Assembly: GCF_013426205.1 (NCBI RefSeq)
Contig: NC_089424.1
Coordinates: 2,666,001 to 2,730,000 of the forward strand
Origin: Metarhizium brunneum
Lineage: Eukaryota > Ascomycota > Sordariomycetes > Hypocreales > Clavicipitaceae
Length of the DNA stretch: 64,000 bases
Direction: 5' to 3'
Positions within the stretch are counted from its first letter, which is position 1. Each line of letters opens with the position of its first letter. Under the pieces are notes generated by a model, which was given only the letters and a program-made list of their open reading frames with translations, did no database searches and had not been told where the DNA came from. Shown in pieces: positions 23,541-35,971 of the stretch. The position numbers and the translations under genes are program-made.

Positions 23541-24024
23541 TGTGCGTGATGTTAGAGAATGTGGTTGATTTCTGGTGTTGGACGTGAAGTAGAAATTCTT
23601 GGCTTTTGACTATGCCGCAGCTTAGTGTGCAATGCCAATTGTTGCAAAGAGACGGGGTCATCGCCATTCTGCACATTTATATATCCCACCACAGGCTTGC
23701 AACGCTGCCGGCGACGACGTCATCGTCCATGACACTCGTGGCGTCACCATCGTGGGGCGAGCTTCCTCACCAGGAAGCCGTGGCCATCATCGCTGGCCCG
23801 CGCTGGCAGCCAACATGTGGGGGATCGTTTTTCCTGTTTTCTGTGACGTGGTGGACGTGGTTTCTGCAGTAGTTTTTCTACTCTGGTTGCGGGGGACGTC
23901 AGGCCCAGGCTAGGTAATTCCTGCACATCGACAGCCCAACAGCCCGCCGCGGCACTAGTATTCATGTAGTTGAAGAGACCTGGCTGAGCTCCGTCTTCTT
24001 CATGCCATCCATCGTTTCCGCCCG
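23541..24024. other. Intergenic between UCH 3' end and the 79-aa gene
   Basis: About 480 bp serve as promoter for the small gene and as 3' flank of the UCH gene. Short plus-strand ORFs here have no recognisable content. Confidence 0.5.
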
Positions 24025-24825
24025 TCAATCCAAAGACCCTGCCAAAGCCACAGCGCTAAACCTCAAATCACCGCCCTCCCGCTCCAAGAACCTCAAAATG
24101 CCCATACCCAATGCCCTCTCGCTCAGCATGTCCTCGTTCTCCTGCAGCTCTCCCCTGCGAATCGGCCCCTTTCGACGTCCGTCCAGCTCCCACAAGGCCC
24201 CGTCGCTGCCCTTGACGAAGCAGACGTAGTGCAGGTCCACGTTGTCCTGCGCATCCGGCGCAGCCGTGTCTCCCGCCGAGGCGGCTTCCTTGTGGGCAGC
24301 CGCGACGGCGGGTGTCTTTTCGAGGAGAGATGCGCGCTCGCGCGGAGGGAGCGGGGTGGATTTCTGGAGGAGCTCGTCCAGCGTTGTGCCCTGCTCTGAA
24401 AACACGCTGTTAGCAAGCTGCCTGGGGGGGTTTCCAGAGTAGCGCTTACCGATTAGCGTCCTGGCAGGACCGTTCGAGACAGCGTGCAGCAGACCCATCA
24501 TGCCGCACGCATTGCGGATGGTTTGCTTCCACCAGATGACGGGCTCCTGCTCCCCGGCGCCCTTGTACTCGTCGACGGTGTTATCCTCTGCCATGCGGTG
24601 GCTCTCGTAGACTGCGGTTATAGGGAACACAAGGAGGAGAGCTAGTGCGGGACGGGGGATGAATGCGAGCATGTCTGGGTCGGTGAGGGAGTAGACGTCG
24701 TGGAGCTGGAGGGCTTGCGAGACGCCCAGCTTGTGGATGAGCTTGGTCATGAGCTCGGGGTTGGCTTCGAGGGGAATGAAGGCTGGAGCGCCTTGCTCCG
24801 GGTCTGGGTTTGTCGTGGCGGACAT
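24025..24825 (-). CDS. Ubiquitin C-terminal hydrolase (UCH, peptidase C12; Yuh1-like)
   Basis: Two exons (24825-24450 and 24395-24025) encode 248 residues, near the usual UCH-L1/L3/Yuh1 size. Conserved sites in order are the N-terminal PLEANPELM, the oxyanion Gln101 and catalytic Cys107 in KQTIRNACGMMGLLHA, the crossover-loop region (about 125-150, TTLDELLQKSTPLPPRERAS), catalytic His181 in DLHYVCFV, and Asp197 in WELDGRRKGP. The enzyme cleaves small adducts from the ubiquitin or NEDD8 C-terminus and would act in the cytosol and nucleus. The 54-nt intron (GTAAGC, GCTAAC, TTTTCAG) has no in-frame stop, so a retained-intron isoform is possible. The start at 24825 is the first ATG in frame. Confidence 0.93.
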   Translation of the reverse strand: MSATTNPDPEQGAPAFIPLEANPELMTKLIHKLGVSQALQLHDVYSLTDPDMLAFIPRPALALLLVFPITAVYESHRMAEDNTVDEYKGAGEQEPVIWWKQTIRNACGMMGLLHAVSNGPARTLIGKRYSGNPPRQLANSVFSEQGTTLDELLQKSTPLPPRERASLLEKTPAVAAAHKEAASAGDTAAPDAQDNVDLHYVCFVKGSDGALWELDGRRKGPIRRGELQENEDMLSERALGMGILRFLEREGGDLRFSAVALAGSLD

Positions 24826-25528
24826 GGTATCGCTGTGTGGTTTAGGGGAGTCGTCGCCTTGTCGATTGGATGAGAAGGTTGCTGCATGTGAGGTCGTCAA
24901 GTACGCTTGATTCTGACGTGAAGAAGATGGAAGGTCCCGTCCGAGGATCTAGAAAGCTCCTGCTTGCGTGGCGGATAGTGGGGGCTCGGGAACATTGAAC
25001 CTTGGCTGCATGTGCATTTATGACGTCGCCGCTTGTCGCCTGTTGCCGGCTCTGCCAGCTCCACGGCTCTAACTGCGCTCTGCGGCAAAATGTCAACGGT
25101 ACTCCGTACAACCCTGAGAAACTACTGTACACTACTCTACTGACAAGCATCCCTGCTATTCGCTTACTGGCCCGGCTCTGCAGGACGGCGTCTATAAACT
25201 ACAAACTTCACATACAGCAACTCACTCACATCGCCCCAGGGAGGCGTACCAAACCAACAAGAGCAACGCCTTGATCTCCTCACTGAACCAAGGTCACTCC
25301 TCTGTCCACAAGCACCAATCATTACATAGCGACTGCCGACTTTTGATACAATTACATAGCCACGACTCTGAACCACATCGCCTGAGCAAAACTCATAACA
25401 ACCGCTAGCAACTTTGAAACCAACTCCGACACTATCCATCCGCTCTCAACAACAGGCTCTACCTACCTCACACCGTAAAAAAGGGCAATTTTCAGCCACA
25501 TCAGGCGCTTTGACAAACAACCAAAGGC
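24826..25528. promoter_or_regulatory. UCH promoter side and zf-PARP 3' flank
   Basis: About 700 bp without a supported gene. It includes a copy of TACTCCGTA at 25100-25108. Confidence 0.5.
25100..25108. repeat. Copy 2 of the recurring TACTCCGTA motif
   Basis: The exact motif lies within GGTACTCCGTAC. It is about 275 bp upstream of the UCH start codon. Confidence 0.6.
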
Positions 25529-26801
25529 TTAAGCCTTGCTTGAGCGACTGGTTCGACGTCCCTTTGCCTTTGGCGCAGGCTTCTCATCAGCCGACTCATC
25601 AGCCGTCACCTTCGCCCCTGATTTACGACTCGACTTTCCTGTCGCCTTGGCGCCAGCGGTTTTGGTTGCCTTCGGTGCTGCCTTGGACTTCTTAGCCGAC
25701 ACAGGTGCCTCCTCCTCCTCCTCACTCTCATCCTTGACGGCAGCCTTCTTGCCTCGTGCAGTCTTGGTGGAAGCAGACTTGGACTTCTTTGTAGATACTG
25801 GCTCTTCTTCTTCCTCTTCCTCCTCCTCCTCCTCCTCCTCGTCTTCGTCGTTATCACTCTCATCCTTCACAACTGCTCTCCTGCCACGAGAAGCCTTTGC
25901 GGGAGTAGCTTTATCACCTTTTGCCGATTTGGCGGTCTTCGCTGACTTGGGCTTTTTGGCCTTGGGCTCATTGTTTTCGTCGTCGTCGGCGTCCTTCTTT
26001 CGACCGCGCTTGGCCGTTTTTTTCGCTGGTTTAGCATCTCCGGAGGCCTATCCATTATTAGATTTGAGACCATCCTCTATGGCAACACGGAGGCCTACCT
26101 CTTCATCTTCGGCAGCCTCGGCGGCGGCCTTCTCTTTGGCTGCCTTCTGCTTGGCAGTCAGGTGAATGCCCTTCTCGCCTAGCTTGTTCTTCTCAGGATC
26201 CTTCGTCGCGCCAGTCAGCAGGGTCCCTATCCGGTTTCTGACAGTTCGAGGAACATACGCCTTTGAAGTCTTCAGGATCGATAAAGCCTTGCTTCACGCA
26301 TCGGCGGACCTTTTCTTGGACTTCTGGGTCGCTACAAAGGTCGAACATCAGTCTCTGGTGCCTCGCCAGGGAGATAGCCTAGGGACCAAGAATACTAACC
26401 CCAACTCATCGTATCCATCAATGGCATCAAAGTCATACTTGCCATCACCAGTATCACATGCCTCTTGGAGATGGAGAAGCTGCGCTCCAGAGACGCATCC
26501 CCTACGGTATGAAGGCTTTGTCAGTGATGCTGCAATAGGCGGCTGGATGTTTGCTACGCGATGGAGATGTGAGAACCACTTACCAGTGTTTCCAAGCCCA
26601 GCTCCCATGCTCATTAATTTCTACCCAGCTGCCGAAGCGAATCTCACCCTTGAGAATCTTTACCTTTTCCTCTTTGCAGACAGCGTCTTTGCAACCTGCC
26701 CGGTTGTTGGGTGAAATTTCTGCACCAATGTAAGCGTGTGTCATGGAACAGAGAGCTTTGAATAGCGGTGGTCCAGTCATACCAATGCGATATTGAGGCA
26801 T
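25529..26801 (-). CDS. PARP-type zinc finger protein with Lys/Glu-rich tail
   Basis: Five exons (26801-26584, 26501-26400, 26331-26259, 26200-26099, 26047-25529) encode 337 residues. Residues 1-105 form a zf-PARP domain: MPQYRIGMTGPPLFKALC..., CKDAVC as the Cys pair, a basic strand (VKILKGEIRFGSWVEI), then WKHWGC giving His and Cys. The first pair is spaced CxxxxC rather than the usual CxxC. Next comes a short helix repeated in fungal members (DPEVQEKVRRCVKQGFIDPEDF). The remaining 200 residues are low complexity, alternating Lys/Ala/Ser blocks with a run of Glu, and look nuclear. PARP fingers bind DNA nicks and ends, so a DNA-break sensor or chromatin role is inferred. No PARP catalytic domain is present. 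It lies in tandem with ATR. Confidence 0.87.
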
Positions 26802-27523
26802 GGTGTTGTAAACGTGATTCAATGGACGTGTCACGTTTTGCGCCGCGTTGCTTCAGATGTCAGATGTCAGGCTCCGCGGACGGCACGCTAGACAGTGTCT
26901 TGCTGGAAGCTTAGCTCCACCTGATGATGCTTGTAGAAACGGTTTGGCTCACATGCGACCGGGAGCAGATGGAGGATAAGCGGATGAGATGGATCGGGAG
27001 TGAGAGGTTGATGTGGGATGAAGAAGAAAAAAATCTAGAAACAAGGCTGTCGCAATGTACCCAAGGAGCGAGCGCGCAGAGGCAGCCGTTGCATGTCGAC
27101 CGGTAGGCTGGCAAACTGGGCTGATAGGGAGGGTGCGGTCCCTCACTCCTTGGTTGCAGGCAGGAGCTGGGGGGAGCTTGGTGGCACCTGCCTGCTCGGC
27201 ACTTGCCTTGCCCTGCCTGTCAGTCGCGTGTTGTCGCGCGTTGCCCAAACCGTTTGCAGAACCTTGCAGAATCTGCAGACCTGCGCAGCCGCCGTGCTTC
27301 AGATGCAACATTTTAATCTCCACCGTTGGTCGCTGAGCACACCGCATCACAAGTCACGGCTCGTGTGTTTGATGTCATCATTAATGTTTGCATCAATGCG
27401 CTTTGCAGAACTTACAGCCACCCCAATCGACAGGTCATTTCTCAAGTTCAAACATTGTCCCTTTTAACCTCGACGTAAAACGCCAATCTATGCCCACTTC
27501 GCCCCGAAATGATCCCGGTACAA
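26802..27523. promoter_or_regulatory. zf-PARP promoter and ATR 3' flank
   Basis: About 720 bp without a supported gene. Short ORFs on both strands look like noise. Confidence 0.5.
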
Positions 27524-30500
27524 CTACAAAAATGGACACCATCCAATATACATGGCTGTCAGATTCCTTGGATCAACAGCCTGCTTGATGAGTTCTTCCA
27601 CTTGACCTTCTACGCTCAACGGAATGTTCTCATTCGGCAATAGCCCTCTGACTTTCCTCTTGATGCTGTCCACCACGCTTTGAGGCTGCAGCCTCACACT
27701 CACATCCCCTCTCCTGGACGATTTCTTTTCCTTTTGTAAATCTAGTGTTGGATCGTATATGAACGCCTCCAGAATTGTCATCAGCGTTTCCTCCTGTTGC
27801 CGCAGAATGCTCAGTGTGAGCTCCGACGATTTTCTGAATGGCCCTTCGTATCCGTATATACCCATTGCTGCAACCATATTGTGCGTAAGGCGAAACGGGA
27901 CCCGTTCAGGCTTGGCAAACGTCAAGCCTTTGTCGAACAAACAATTAAAGTCCACGTGGAATATCCCGCCGTTACCTTCCTCCAAGTTGACGTTTTCACC
28001 ATGCCGGTCACCCAAACCTAGAATTGTGCCAACCATGGACATGACGGCACATGACCGGGTGTATCTGAGTCGAGCGGCAAACCACGCAGACGGATTGGGG
28101 AACTGCTGAATAAACCACAACGGCAGCAGGGGCGGGAATCGTCCCAATACATCGTCAGTGAAGATTCGGATTTTGCTCTCAGATGCTGATGCATCCTCCA
28201 TCAGTTGTCTCAATGCCGCATAGTCGGGGTGAATTTTCTGCGACGCGTACAAGTTCAACAGAATATCTCTCATCGTCTTGATACCTGGAACCCACTCAAT
28301 AATGCCACACTCCTCGTTTAACGGAACAACGGCATACGTTCGAATATACAGCTGTCGCCTGCTGGACTCCGCGTCTCGTTTCAGTGACCGATTGATGATG
28401 CCGTTAAACTCCATAAGACGCTGGTCAGTTCGAAGATCATCTTTAGGCTTGATCAACAACATGTAGCTCTTGCCATCGGACCCCCTGGCAGTCAGACGTC
28501 TCGGTTTTGCAAGGGAGCTCAGAACGAGGACATCATCCAGGAAGCAATCGATCGTGACGACATCCCGAGAAAAGGCATTGTGTTTCTTTACGTGTTCGGA
28601 AACCGCAGGCAGTGTGGCTGTCAGTGAGCTTTCTACAGGGACCACCAGAGGACAGGGTGTGCACTTGTGCTGGAAGCGAAGGTCTCGTGAAAGGCTAGCT
28701 TTAACCGTTTTGTTGCTGTTAAAGTCACCGTTCTGACAGGCTACGAGAAGTTGCTCTGCAAGCTTCTCACCAGTCCTGATGAGGTATTTCACATCGTGAG
28801 ATGTGCCATCCACCTTTCTTTGAATTCCTCTCAGTGCTTGCAGGATTTGTGCACCTCGCACTTTCCTCTCGGAGGCCTGCTTTGTAGTCATGATGCCAAT
28901 AAGACTCCACAGGGCTTGTCTTGGATGCGCCTCGACAACTTTGGTTATGATGTGACTGAGGCGTTCGAAAACTGCAGTGTTTGGGTGAGCGATTCGAGCC
29001 ACGATTTGTGGCAGAGCCGTGTAGAAAATATACGCTGGCAAGCGATAGATATACTTGTCGAGAAAGGCATGCAGCATATTAAGCTGCTCGACTCGTCGCT
29101 TATGCAGCTCCCGGGAAAGCGAAACCTTGCCCTCTGGTGCCTTGTCGACCTGTGCACCAACATCCAACCACAATGTCAATATTCTTGGAAGAGTTTGGTA
29201 AATATATTTGGTTCCTGAATTGAGGGACCGGACGTAATTTTCAATGACAAGCCTTGCAATTTCCCCAGTAACATAGTTATCACTCTGGTCTTCGACTTTG
29301 AGAGTTTGTTCCGCCTCCAGAATCTTTTTGTAGTGTCGGCCTAGGTAGTAATGGCCCTTTTCCCAAGTCGAGTATGTCTTAGGGGGTTGTTGGTACTTTT
29401 CTCGTAATGCGACAGCATGAGATTGCCCAGCGGCATCCAGCCACTTGGCGAGGAGTAACTGTGCTCGAGCAGTCAGCAACTTTTGTTGAGGGTTGAGCTT
29501 CGAGGATCCAGCTGTTCCAGCGCTCGTTGATGGGCCAGTCTGAGTCATGAATTTGTTGCGTTCGATGGCGCCCTGGAGCATTTGAATGGCTTTGCGGTGA
29601 TGATTGTCCCTCCATAATAGCTTCGCATTCTCGATCGTCGCCGAGTCATCACCTAGCCGGGAGGCATGCAGCACAGCATTGAATGACTGATGTAAAGAGT
29701 TTGTTTTTCGTGCCAGCCTAGCACTGGATAGCCAGAGACCGGAGATGTCCAGATCCGCAAAAGTTGGTCTGCCGAGTTTACTGTTAGAATAAAGTACATT
29801 GAAGCTCGCGCTGCGATCTTGCCCATACCTTGACAACTCCATAGCAGCGCGTCTAATACCAAGAAGGTATTGCTTATCGCTGAACCTTCCCCCAATGATT
29901 TCCAGTCGACCATCCAATAGCCCCAAAGTTCTCCGCCGTTCAGCTTCGTTGCCAGATTTGGTATTGGTAATTACGTCCAAATCTGTCAGAACGTGACACT
30001 TCAACAAAATCTCATGTGCGGCATTCAAAGAAGCTGTGGCTGACGCAGTCATTGATGAGGCTATCTTGTCCTGCATGCTCTGAATAGCCTTGCCAAATGC
30101 ATCCGGACCCGAGCGGCGATATAAGGAATCAAACAAACAGGCGACAGACATGTTAAAATCTTGAGCGACATCTTCTTGAAATCGCCCTGTAAACTTGGCC
30201 AGGCTTTCCCATCGGCCGGTAACCCAGGCAGCTTCCACAGCAAATGGCAGGATTTTGTTCTCAGCTGAAGGGTCTGCTTGCATACCCTCAATGTGATTCA
30301 GGAGCACATCTAGAAAACAGTTAGTCAGTGTCTTGATAGCGCTGTGGGTAAGGCCAACAAACCATGTTGCCCGGCTTGCTTTAGGCAATTCAGAAGATCC
30401 AATTGAACCTCGGTGTTTTGAGGATTCTCAGCAAGCTGCATCTCATACCACGTTTGAGCCGAGGCCCATCGGCCAGCCTTTTTGTGGCTCAGGATTTGTT

Positions 30501-33500
30501 GATTTATGTCGAGTGCATGAAGCTGTGAGGAAATACCTTCTAAACCATCCGGCTCGTCAATATTAGCGTATATATTCTGGAGTTTTTCTAGCAATCTGCT
30601 TCGATCTCCTGGATCCTGTTTCTGCTGCTCCATGTTCTGGGCATGCTGCTCAAGATGAAATAGAGCACGAGAGTACTCGTTGCAATCAGTGGCTCGCTGA
30701 GAGATGAGTTCTGCCGGAATTTGATCAAGTACGCGTTGTATTCGTGCGACACTCTCTTTGCCTTCTGCAGAAAGTCTTCCAGCTGCACGTTTTTCTTGGA
30801 TCCATCTCATGGCATAATCTAGGCAACGAAATACGGCCTTTGTCACAATTTAGCTAGAGAACCGAGCATTAAGCTTGGGACACACTTACATGACAGTATC
30901 GCTTCATTTCTTCCCGTTCCACATAGGATGCATCGTCAGCAGGCTGGTGTCTTAAAACCCCTAGAAGCTCATTTACTATTCGATTCTTTTCATTCTCACT
31001 ACTCCGTGCACCAAGTAAAATGTGTATCACTAGGTAGGGTAGGAGAAATTCGGCAGTCGACAGATCCTTCACACGGATCACGCGCATAAGAGGTTCAAAT
31101 AGCAAGTCAGCATGGGGATGCTGTCCCTCTCTCAACATGTCGATAACAAAGGACCGCAGCCAATTGCCGTAAGGTTTGCCTGGATGGAAGATTGGGTACT
31201 CCACGGTTACCGGGGGCATTGGAGCAACCATATACCTGGAGGATAAGAAAGGGGTCATGACCTCTCGAGCATGATCTGGAATGGCGATCCACTTCCTGTA
31301 AATGTCGTTGCCACCAAGCATGCCTGTTTCGTTCATGGCACAAGCTGCTTTGATCTCACATTTGTCGAGCAACTCCTGCATTGCATAGGAAAGGAACCCT
31401 TGGAGTTTGGTATCAGTCGCAGATAAAAATGAGGGCACTAAAACCTCCTCGAGCATGAACAACCCAAAGTCAGTCATCTCCTCCGGCGCCACGAAATTGT
31501 TCAATACAACAATAGATCGCTGCTCTCGAACAGTCTCAATCTGATTGGAATCCAAGCAACCAATGAGCCCAATGCATTGAACGCACAGTCGGGCGATGTC
31601 CATTTGTGCCCCGCTGTATTTGCAAGCACAGTCGAGAAGTGACCTCAATATAGTTGTAATTGCATTGTCTGGCCTTTGACTCACAGCAGAGGTGTACAAA
31701 GCACTCTGGTTATCCCTCAGGTATGGGGCAAGTTCAGTCAAAGCCTGATGAACTACACCCGCGTTGTCATGACTGACTCTCTGTGCAAACACACCGAGTG
31801 CTTCTTCCATAGCAAGAGTTGGGCGCATTGCCTTCAGAGTTTTCTCAACGCTTTCAAGGCCTTTGCAGTACGATAGCGAAGGGAGCTTGCTGATGTACAT
31901 CTCGACCATGGCACCGTGCTTCTCCAGCAAGGATAGAAGCATATTTTTGCCAATAGTCGCAGTCGCATCGTCTAGCACGCCCCAGTATCGACGGATGATG
32001 AAAAAAGTAGTTTCAAGTAATGCTTCAACGTCTTCTTCGTCCAGATAAGCGAGCATTGCAGCCCAGCAAGAAAAGCAGGCTTCTCGTAAAGATTCCTGCG
32101 AAATGACTGCAAGAAGGCAGGCCGATATCTAATGGCACATTAGGAGACAGTATTCTGAGTATGGAATATGGACGTACCTGTGGCCTGGCAACCCGCACAT
32201 GTTGCTTGCAGACTTTAAGCATCTCTTCCAATGTCGCTATGGCGCTTCTTTGTTCCATAATCAGAGGCTGCAACGTGATAGAATCGTTGATAACGTCGGT
32301 AAGACGAGCCATGAGACCCAGAACATGGGATTGCAAGAACCGACCAATAACATTCCCTTTCTTACTTTTAGGGTCCTTGTTCGTACTCAGAATAGTCGTT
32401 GCCATTAGTTGAAGGGCTTGGTGAACCTGTAATGCATTAGGACTGTTTCTCAGAAGACTTGGTTTTTTGTCCTTACAAGAGAACGTTTAGTTTCATCCGC
32501 TGTTGCAGCTGTCTTGAGAAGTTCCAGCGCAATCAAGACAGGCTCTGACTGAAACAAGACAAGAAGTGATAGTGAGTGGAAGTGCGGAGATATTTCATTC
32601 AAGCGGGATTTTGTAAACTCTTCAATATCACCAGTGTCCTGGACCAATAATAGAGCCAATGTTGCCGCAAGATTCGATCCATCCATTAGCTGTCTCCAAA
32701 CCTCTTTTTCTTGTCGAGCTTCGGCAATCTTCTGAATCACGTCTTGACGTTTATCCAGGACCAACCAGGGCAGTGCGTGTGTCTGTATTAATAGTAGAAG
32801 ATCATTGACGGATATTTGTAGCAGTTCCGCAATAGCTCGACTTCGTTGGGGTCGTTGAGTCATGTCCTTTGTCGTCATATAGGCGAGGCTTTTCCAGAAT
32901 GGCTCAAGGAGGCGCCTTGGCGTTGTGTTGCGAGCCTCTGCAAGATTTAGAAGCTCATTGAACGTGAAGGCTGACACGATATTATTGCTATTTCCAAGGT
33001 AATCGACGAGTTTGATTAACACCAAATTCAACTCATCTTCCGAGACAACGCGACCGACCTGTCCCCACGCTAGAATTCGGGTTTCGACTAAATGCGCCGG
33101 GTCTTGATCAGATGCCGATTTGAGCAGAGCAATCGTGTTTTTACGATTCCTCGCAATCAGGTCTTCGTCAACATTACTGACAGGTCTTACTGGCATGAAT
33201 GCCCCTAGAGTCCTTCCAGCGGCAACACGAAGTTCTCTGACAGAGCTATTCAATGACTGCAAACACCATTGCCCTGGCACTGATGTTTCAATATTCAAGA
33301 AAGCCGCGTCTTCACAATGAATAACTAGCCTTCGAAGCGCTATCATAGCAGCAACCCTAGGCTGTCTTGATTCTAAGAACGAAGGTTCCTGAATAAGCCT
33401 TGTAAATATTAATCGAGACGCAGTCTTGGAGACTTGTAAATCTATCAGGGGCTTTGACTGTTGGCCAAGTTCGCAGACTGGACACTGATTTTCAGTTAGA

Positions 33501-35301
33501 GAATGAGTAGTGACTTCTCCCAAGCCATCACAAACGCAGGAGACCCTAGAAAGGAGATCCAATGCAAGACATTGACTACTGTTGGGTACTTTGGTGAAGC
33601 TTTCACTGCGGGAGTTAGAAAACAGTAAAAAGAATGATACGAAAAGAATTCTTACAGAAATAGTTCTTCAGGCATGAATCCCGCCTCATTTTCTGTCCAA
33701 GCCATATTGAGTGTATCGTAAATGGCCCTAAAAAGGCTCAATAGTGGATTGGAATTCGCCGCAACAACTTTTCTTTTCTTGGCGACAGTTTCTGACGGAG
33801 AACTACGCCCATACTCCAGATTGAGACCCTCAACGGCCTTCTGGATATCTTTGTCGCGGAAATGGGATGGACTTGTATCCTCATCAAAAGTATGTTGTGG
33901 AGCGGCGTATATGATTTGACGTAACAAACGAGTACATCGCTTCGAATGTTAGTGTGACTCCAACATTTGTTGACGGGAAATTATGCTTCTTACCCAAATG
34001 TCTGTACCTTCTCCAATTAACGCATGCTGTGATGAGACCAAAGTCAATTCTTGGACTAGTTTCGAAGCTGCCATACGCCCAATAGAATATGACTCGAGTG
34101 TAGCACCAGATATGGCTAAGAGTGCCTGACAATACAGCTGCCGAGACGTATCACCCGTTTCGTCTTCTTGTAAAAGGGCCTCCGGACAGGATACCATTTC
34201 ACTACACAACAGAACTAAAAGAACATGTGACTTATCCTTGAATGTAGCTGTCATCTCACTTCCAGATGCAAGTCCATGAGACATATTCAGCACCGTCTCT
34301 ATAATCGGAATAGGAGAGCTCGAGCCAGCCACATCCCATCGCTTTTGGGCATTCCGCAGGTCGAGCCACGTATCCAAGAGCCAAGGGACAGTTTGAGAGA
34401 GTGAAGCCAAGGAAGAGAATGTTGAGTCAGGTTGTATGAGGGGATACGCAAGTATTTTTGCCAAGCTTGTTATCTGTCGTATCGCCTGAGATGATGAGGA
34501 GATTTGATATGTAGGTCCATGGCCCATGGATTGTTCCCCCAGAATCTGGCGCAGCGCAAACTGGGACGGGAGGTGTATGGGTATAAAAGAGTTCAGTTCC
34601 GAAGGGTCTAGTGATGGGTCTTGTAATTGATCTATCGTGCCTAGGAGCAGTTAGTGCTGAGGCCTTTCTTCTATTAGAAAAAAATGCATACTAGAAACAC
34701 AAGCTCGCAAGTAGAGAACCAATTCCGGACCATGTGACCACAGTTCATTCGTTCGTGATACCAATAGTAGTAAATACTGCAAGAAGCCCTCTAGGGAGCC
34801 CTCCAATTCCTGGAACAAAGCGTGGCCAAGTAATCGCAAAAGATGCGGGAGCAGCCAAACCCAAAGTGGCTCAGTACCTCGGTACAACAGCGTTTTTGAG
34901 GCATGTGTATGCGCGAGAACAGATGGAGTTTCCTTGATTGTAAATCTCAGGAAGTTTATTGCTTTTAGGGCTTCGGCATGAGCATGTGCTCGGTTTACAA
35001 ATGGATCGTCCAATTTTATGCCTTCCAAGGCCACACGGCAGTACACGTATATGAGCATGTGATTATGTTCAACTCGGTCGGCCTGGGATTTGAGCAGTTC
35101 CGGGTGATCCTTGACCAGCTGAATCGTTGCAAAGAGCTCCTTCAATTCATTGCTCTCATCCGATCGTGAGGACTTGGTAGAGGTCGATATGTTCTCGACA
35201 AGCTGAGCAGCCAATGTCGATGGCGGAGGACCCTCTCCCGCGGCGGCAGCGCCGCCATTCTGACCTAGCGGAGCTGTGTGCCCACGGGAGTGTTGTGCCA
35301 T
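27524..35301 (-). CDS. ATR/Mec1-family checkpoint kinase (UvsB/Mus-9 orthologue)
   Basis: Nine exons (35301-34692, 34640-33994, 33939-33656, 33605-32477, 32426-32178, 32128-30890, 30837-30363, 30309-29829, 29768-27524) give 2452 residues, with phases agreeing throughout and introns of 49-60 nt. The length matches fungal ATR. The first 1400 or so residues are helical-repeat sequence, including an UME-like region. The FAT domain follows (for example LDISGLWLSSARLARK, then tetratricopeptide-like helices). The C-terminal PI3K-like kinase has DGKSYMLLIKPKDDLRTDQR, the catalytic loop GLGDRHGEN at about 2289-2297 and HVDFNCLFDKG. It ends in a FATC domain with terminal MYIGWCPFL, the ATR hallmark. 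The kinase is recruited by Ddc2/ATRIP to RPA-coated DNA and starts the replication-stress checkpoint. A 60-nt in-frame intron in the FAT region was called because removal restores the family sequence. Confidence 0.95.
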
Positions 35302-35971
35302 CTTCCTATTGGCATCGTGCGTTATTGGCAATCATTTCGAGCCCGTGAGGAAATTGACAAAGTGATTCGACGTCGACTGGGTGACGCGACAGGTGATCGT
35401 GGGGCGTGACGCGCCATCACGTGATGACACCAATTGACCCGCCGAGAACCTTCGATGTGGGAGCTGTGACTGTGAACAGGGCTCATTCAGAAGGAACAGT
35501 CACTCCACTTACCTCATACTACTGAACTAAAACATCCTGCATCGAGAGTCGAGACCTCTTGTTTCTTCTGCAATTGGGAGTATTGTCAACTCTTGCCCCT
35601 CTTTCTCTCATTTGAGTCAAAGCAATCATGGTCTAGAATCGAGCTGGAACCGTGCAACTTCAATTTCATTGCTTCAATTCCTGGACTGACGAGCTTGTGC
35701 ACTGAGACCTCTTGCTCTTCATGGGTTCCTCAGTCTGATCATAATAAACATCTATCCTGTGTGCTAAGATATGAGGGGCTTCACCCCGATAATTGATCTG
35801 CAGTATTGTTCACCGTCTGACCTGACAGCGCCTATAGTAAGTGGAGTGAGAAACTATTCTCCAACGGTCTGGAGGGCGTAGGGAAAGCTATTCCACTCCG
35901 AGCCCTTGATTCTCATATCGCACCGTGAGAGCATCGTGTGTCACGCCTACGGCTCTTCAGCTTGTGTCAAT
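35302..35971. promoter_or_regulatory. ATR promoter and Hsp70-like 3' flank
   Basis: The 100 bp before ATR contain ACGCGACAGG and CATCACGTGATG, which carries a CACGTG-type E-box core. No gene is supported in the rest of the 670 bp. Confidence 0.5.
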
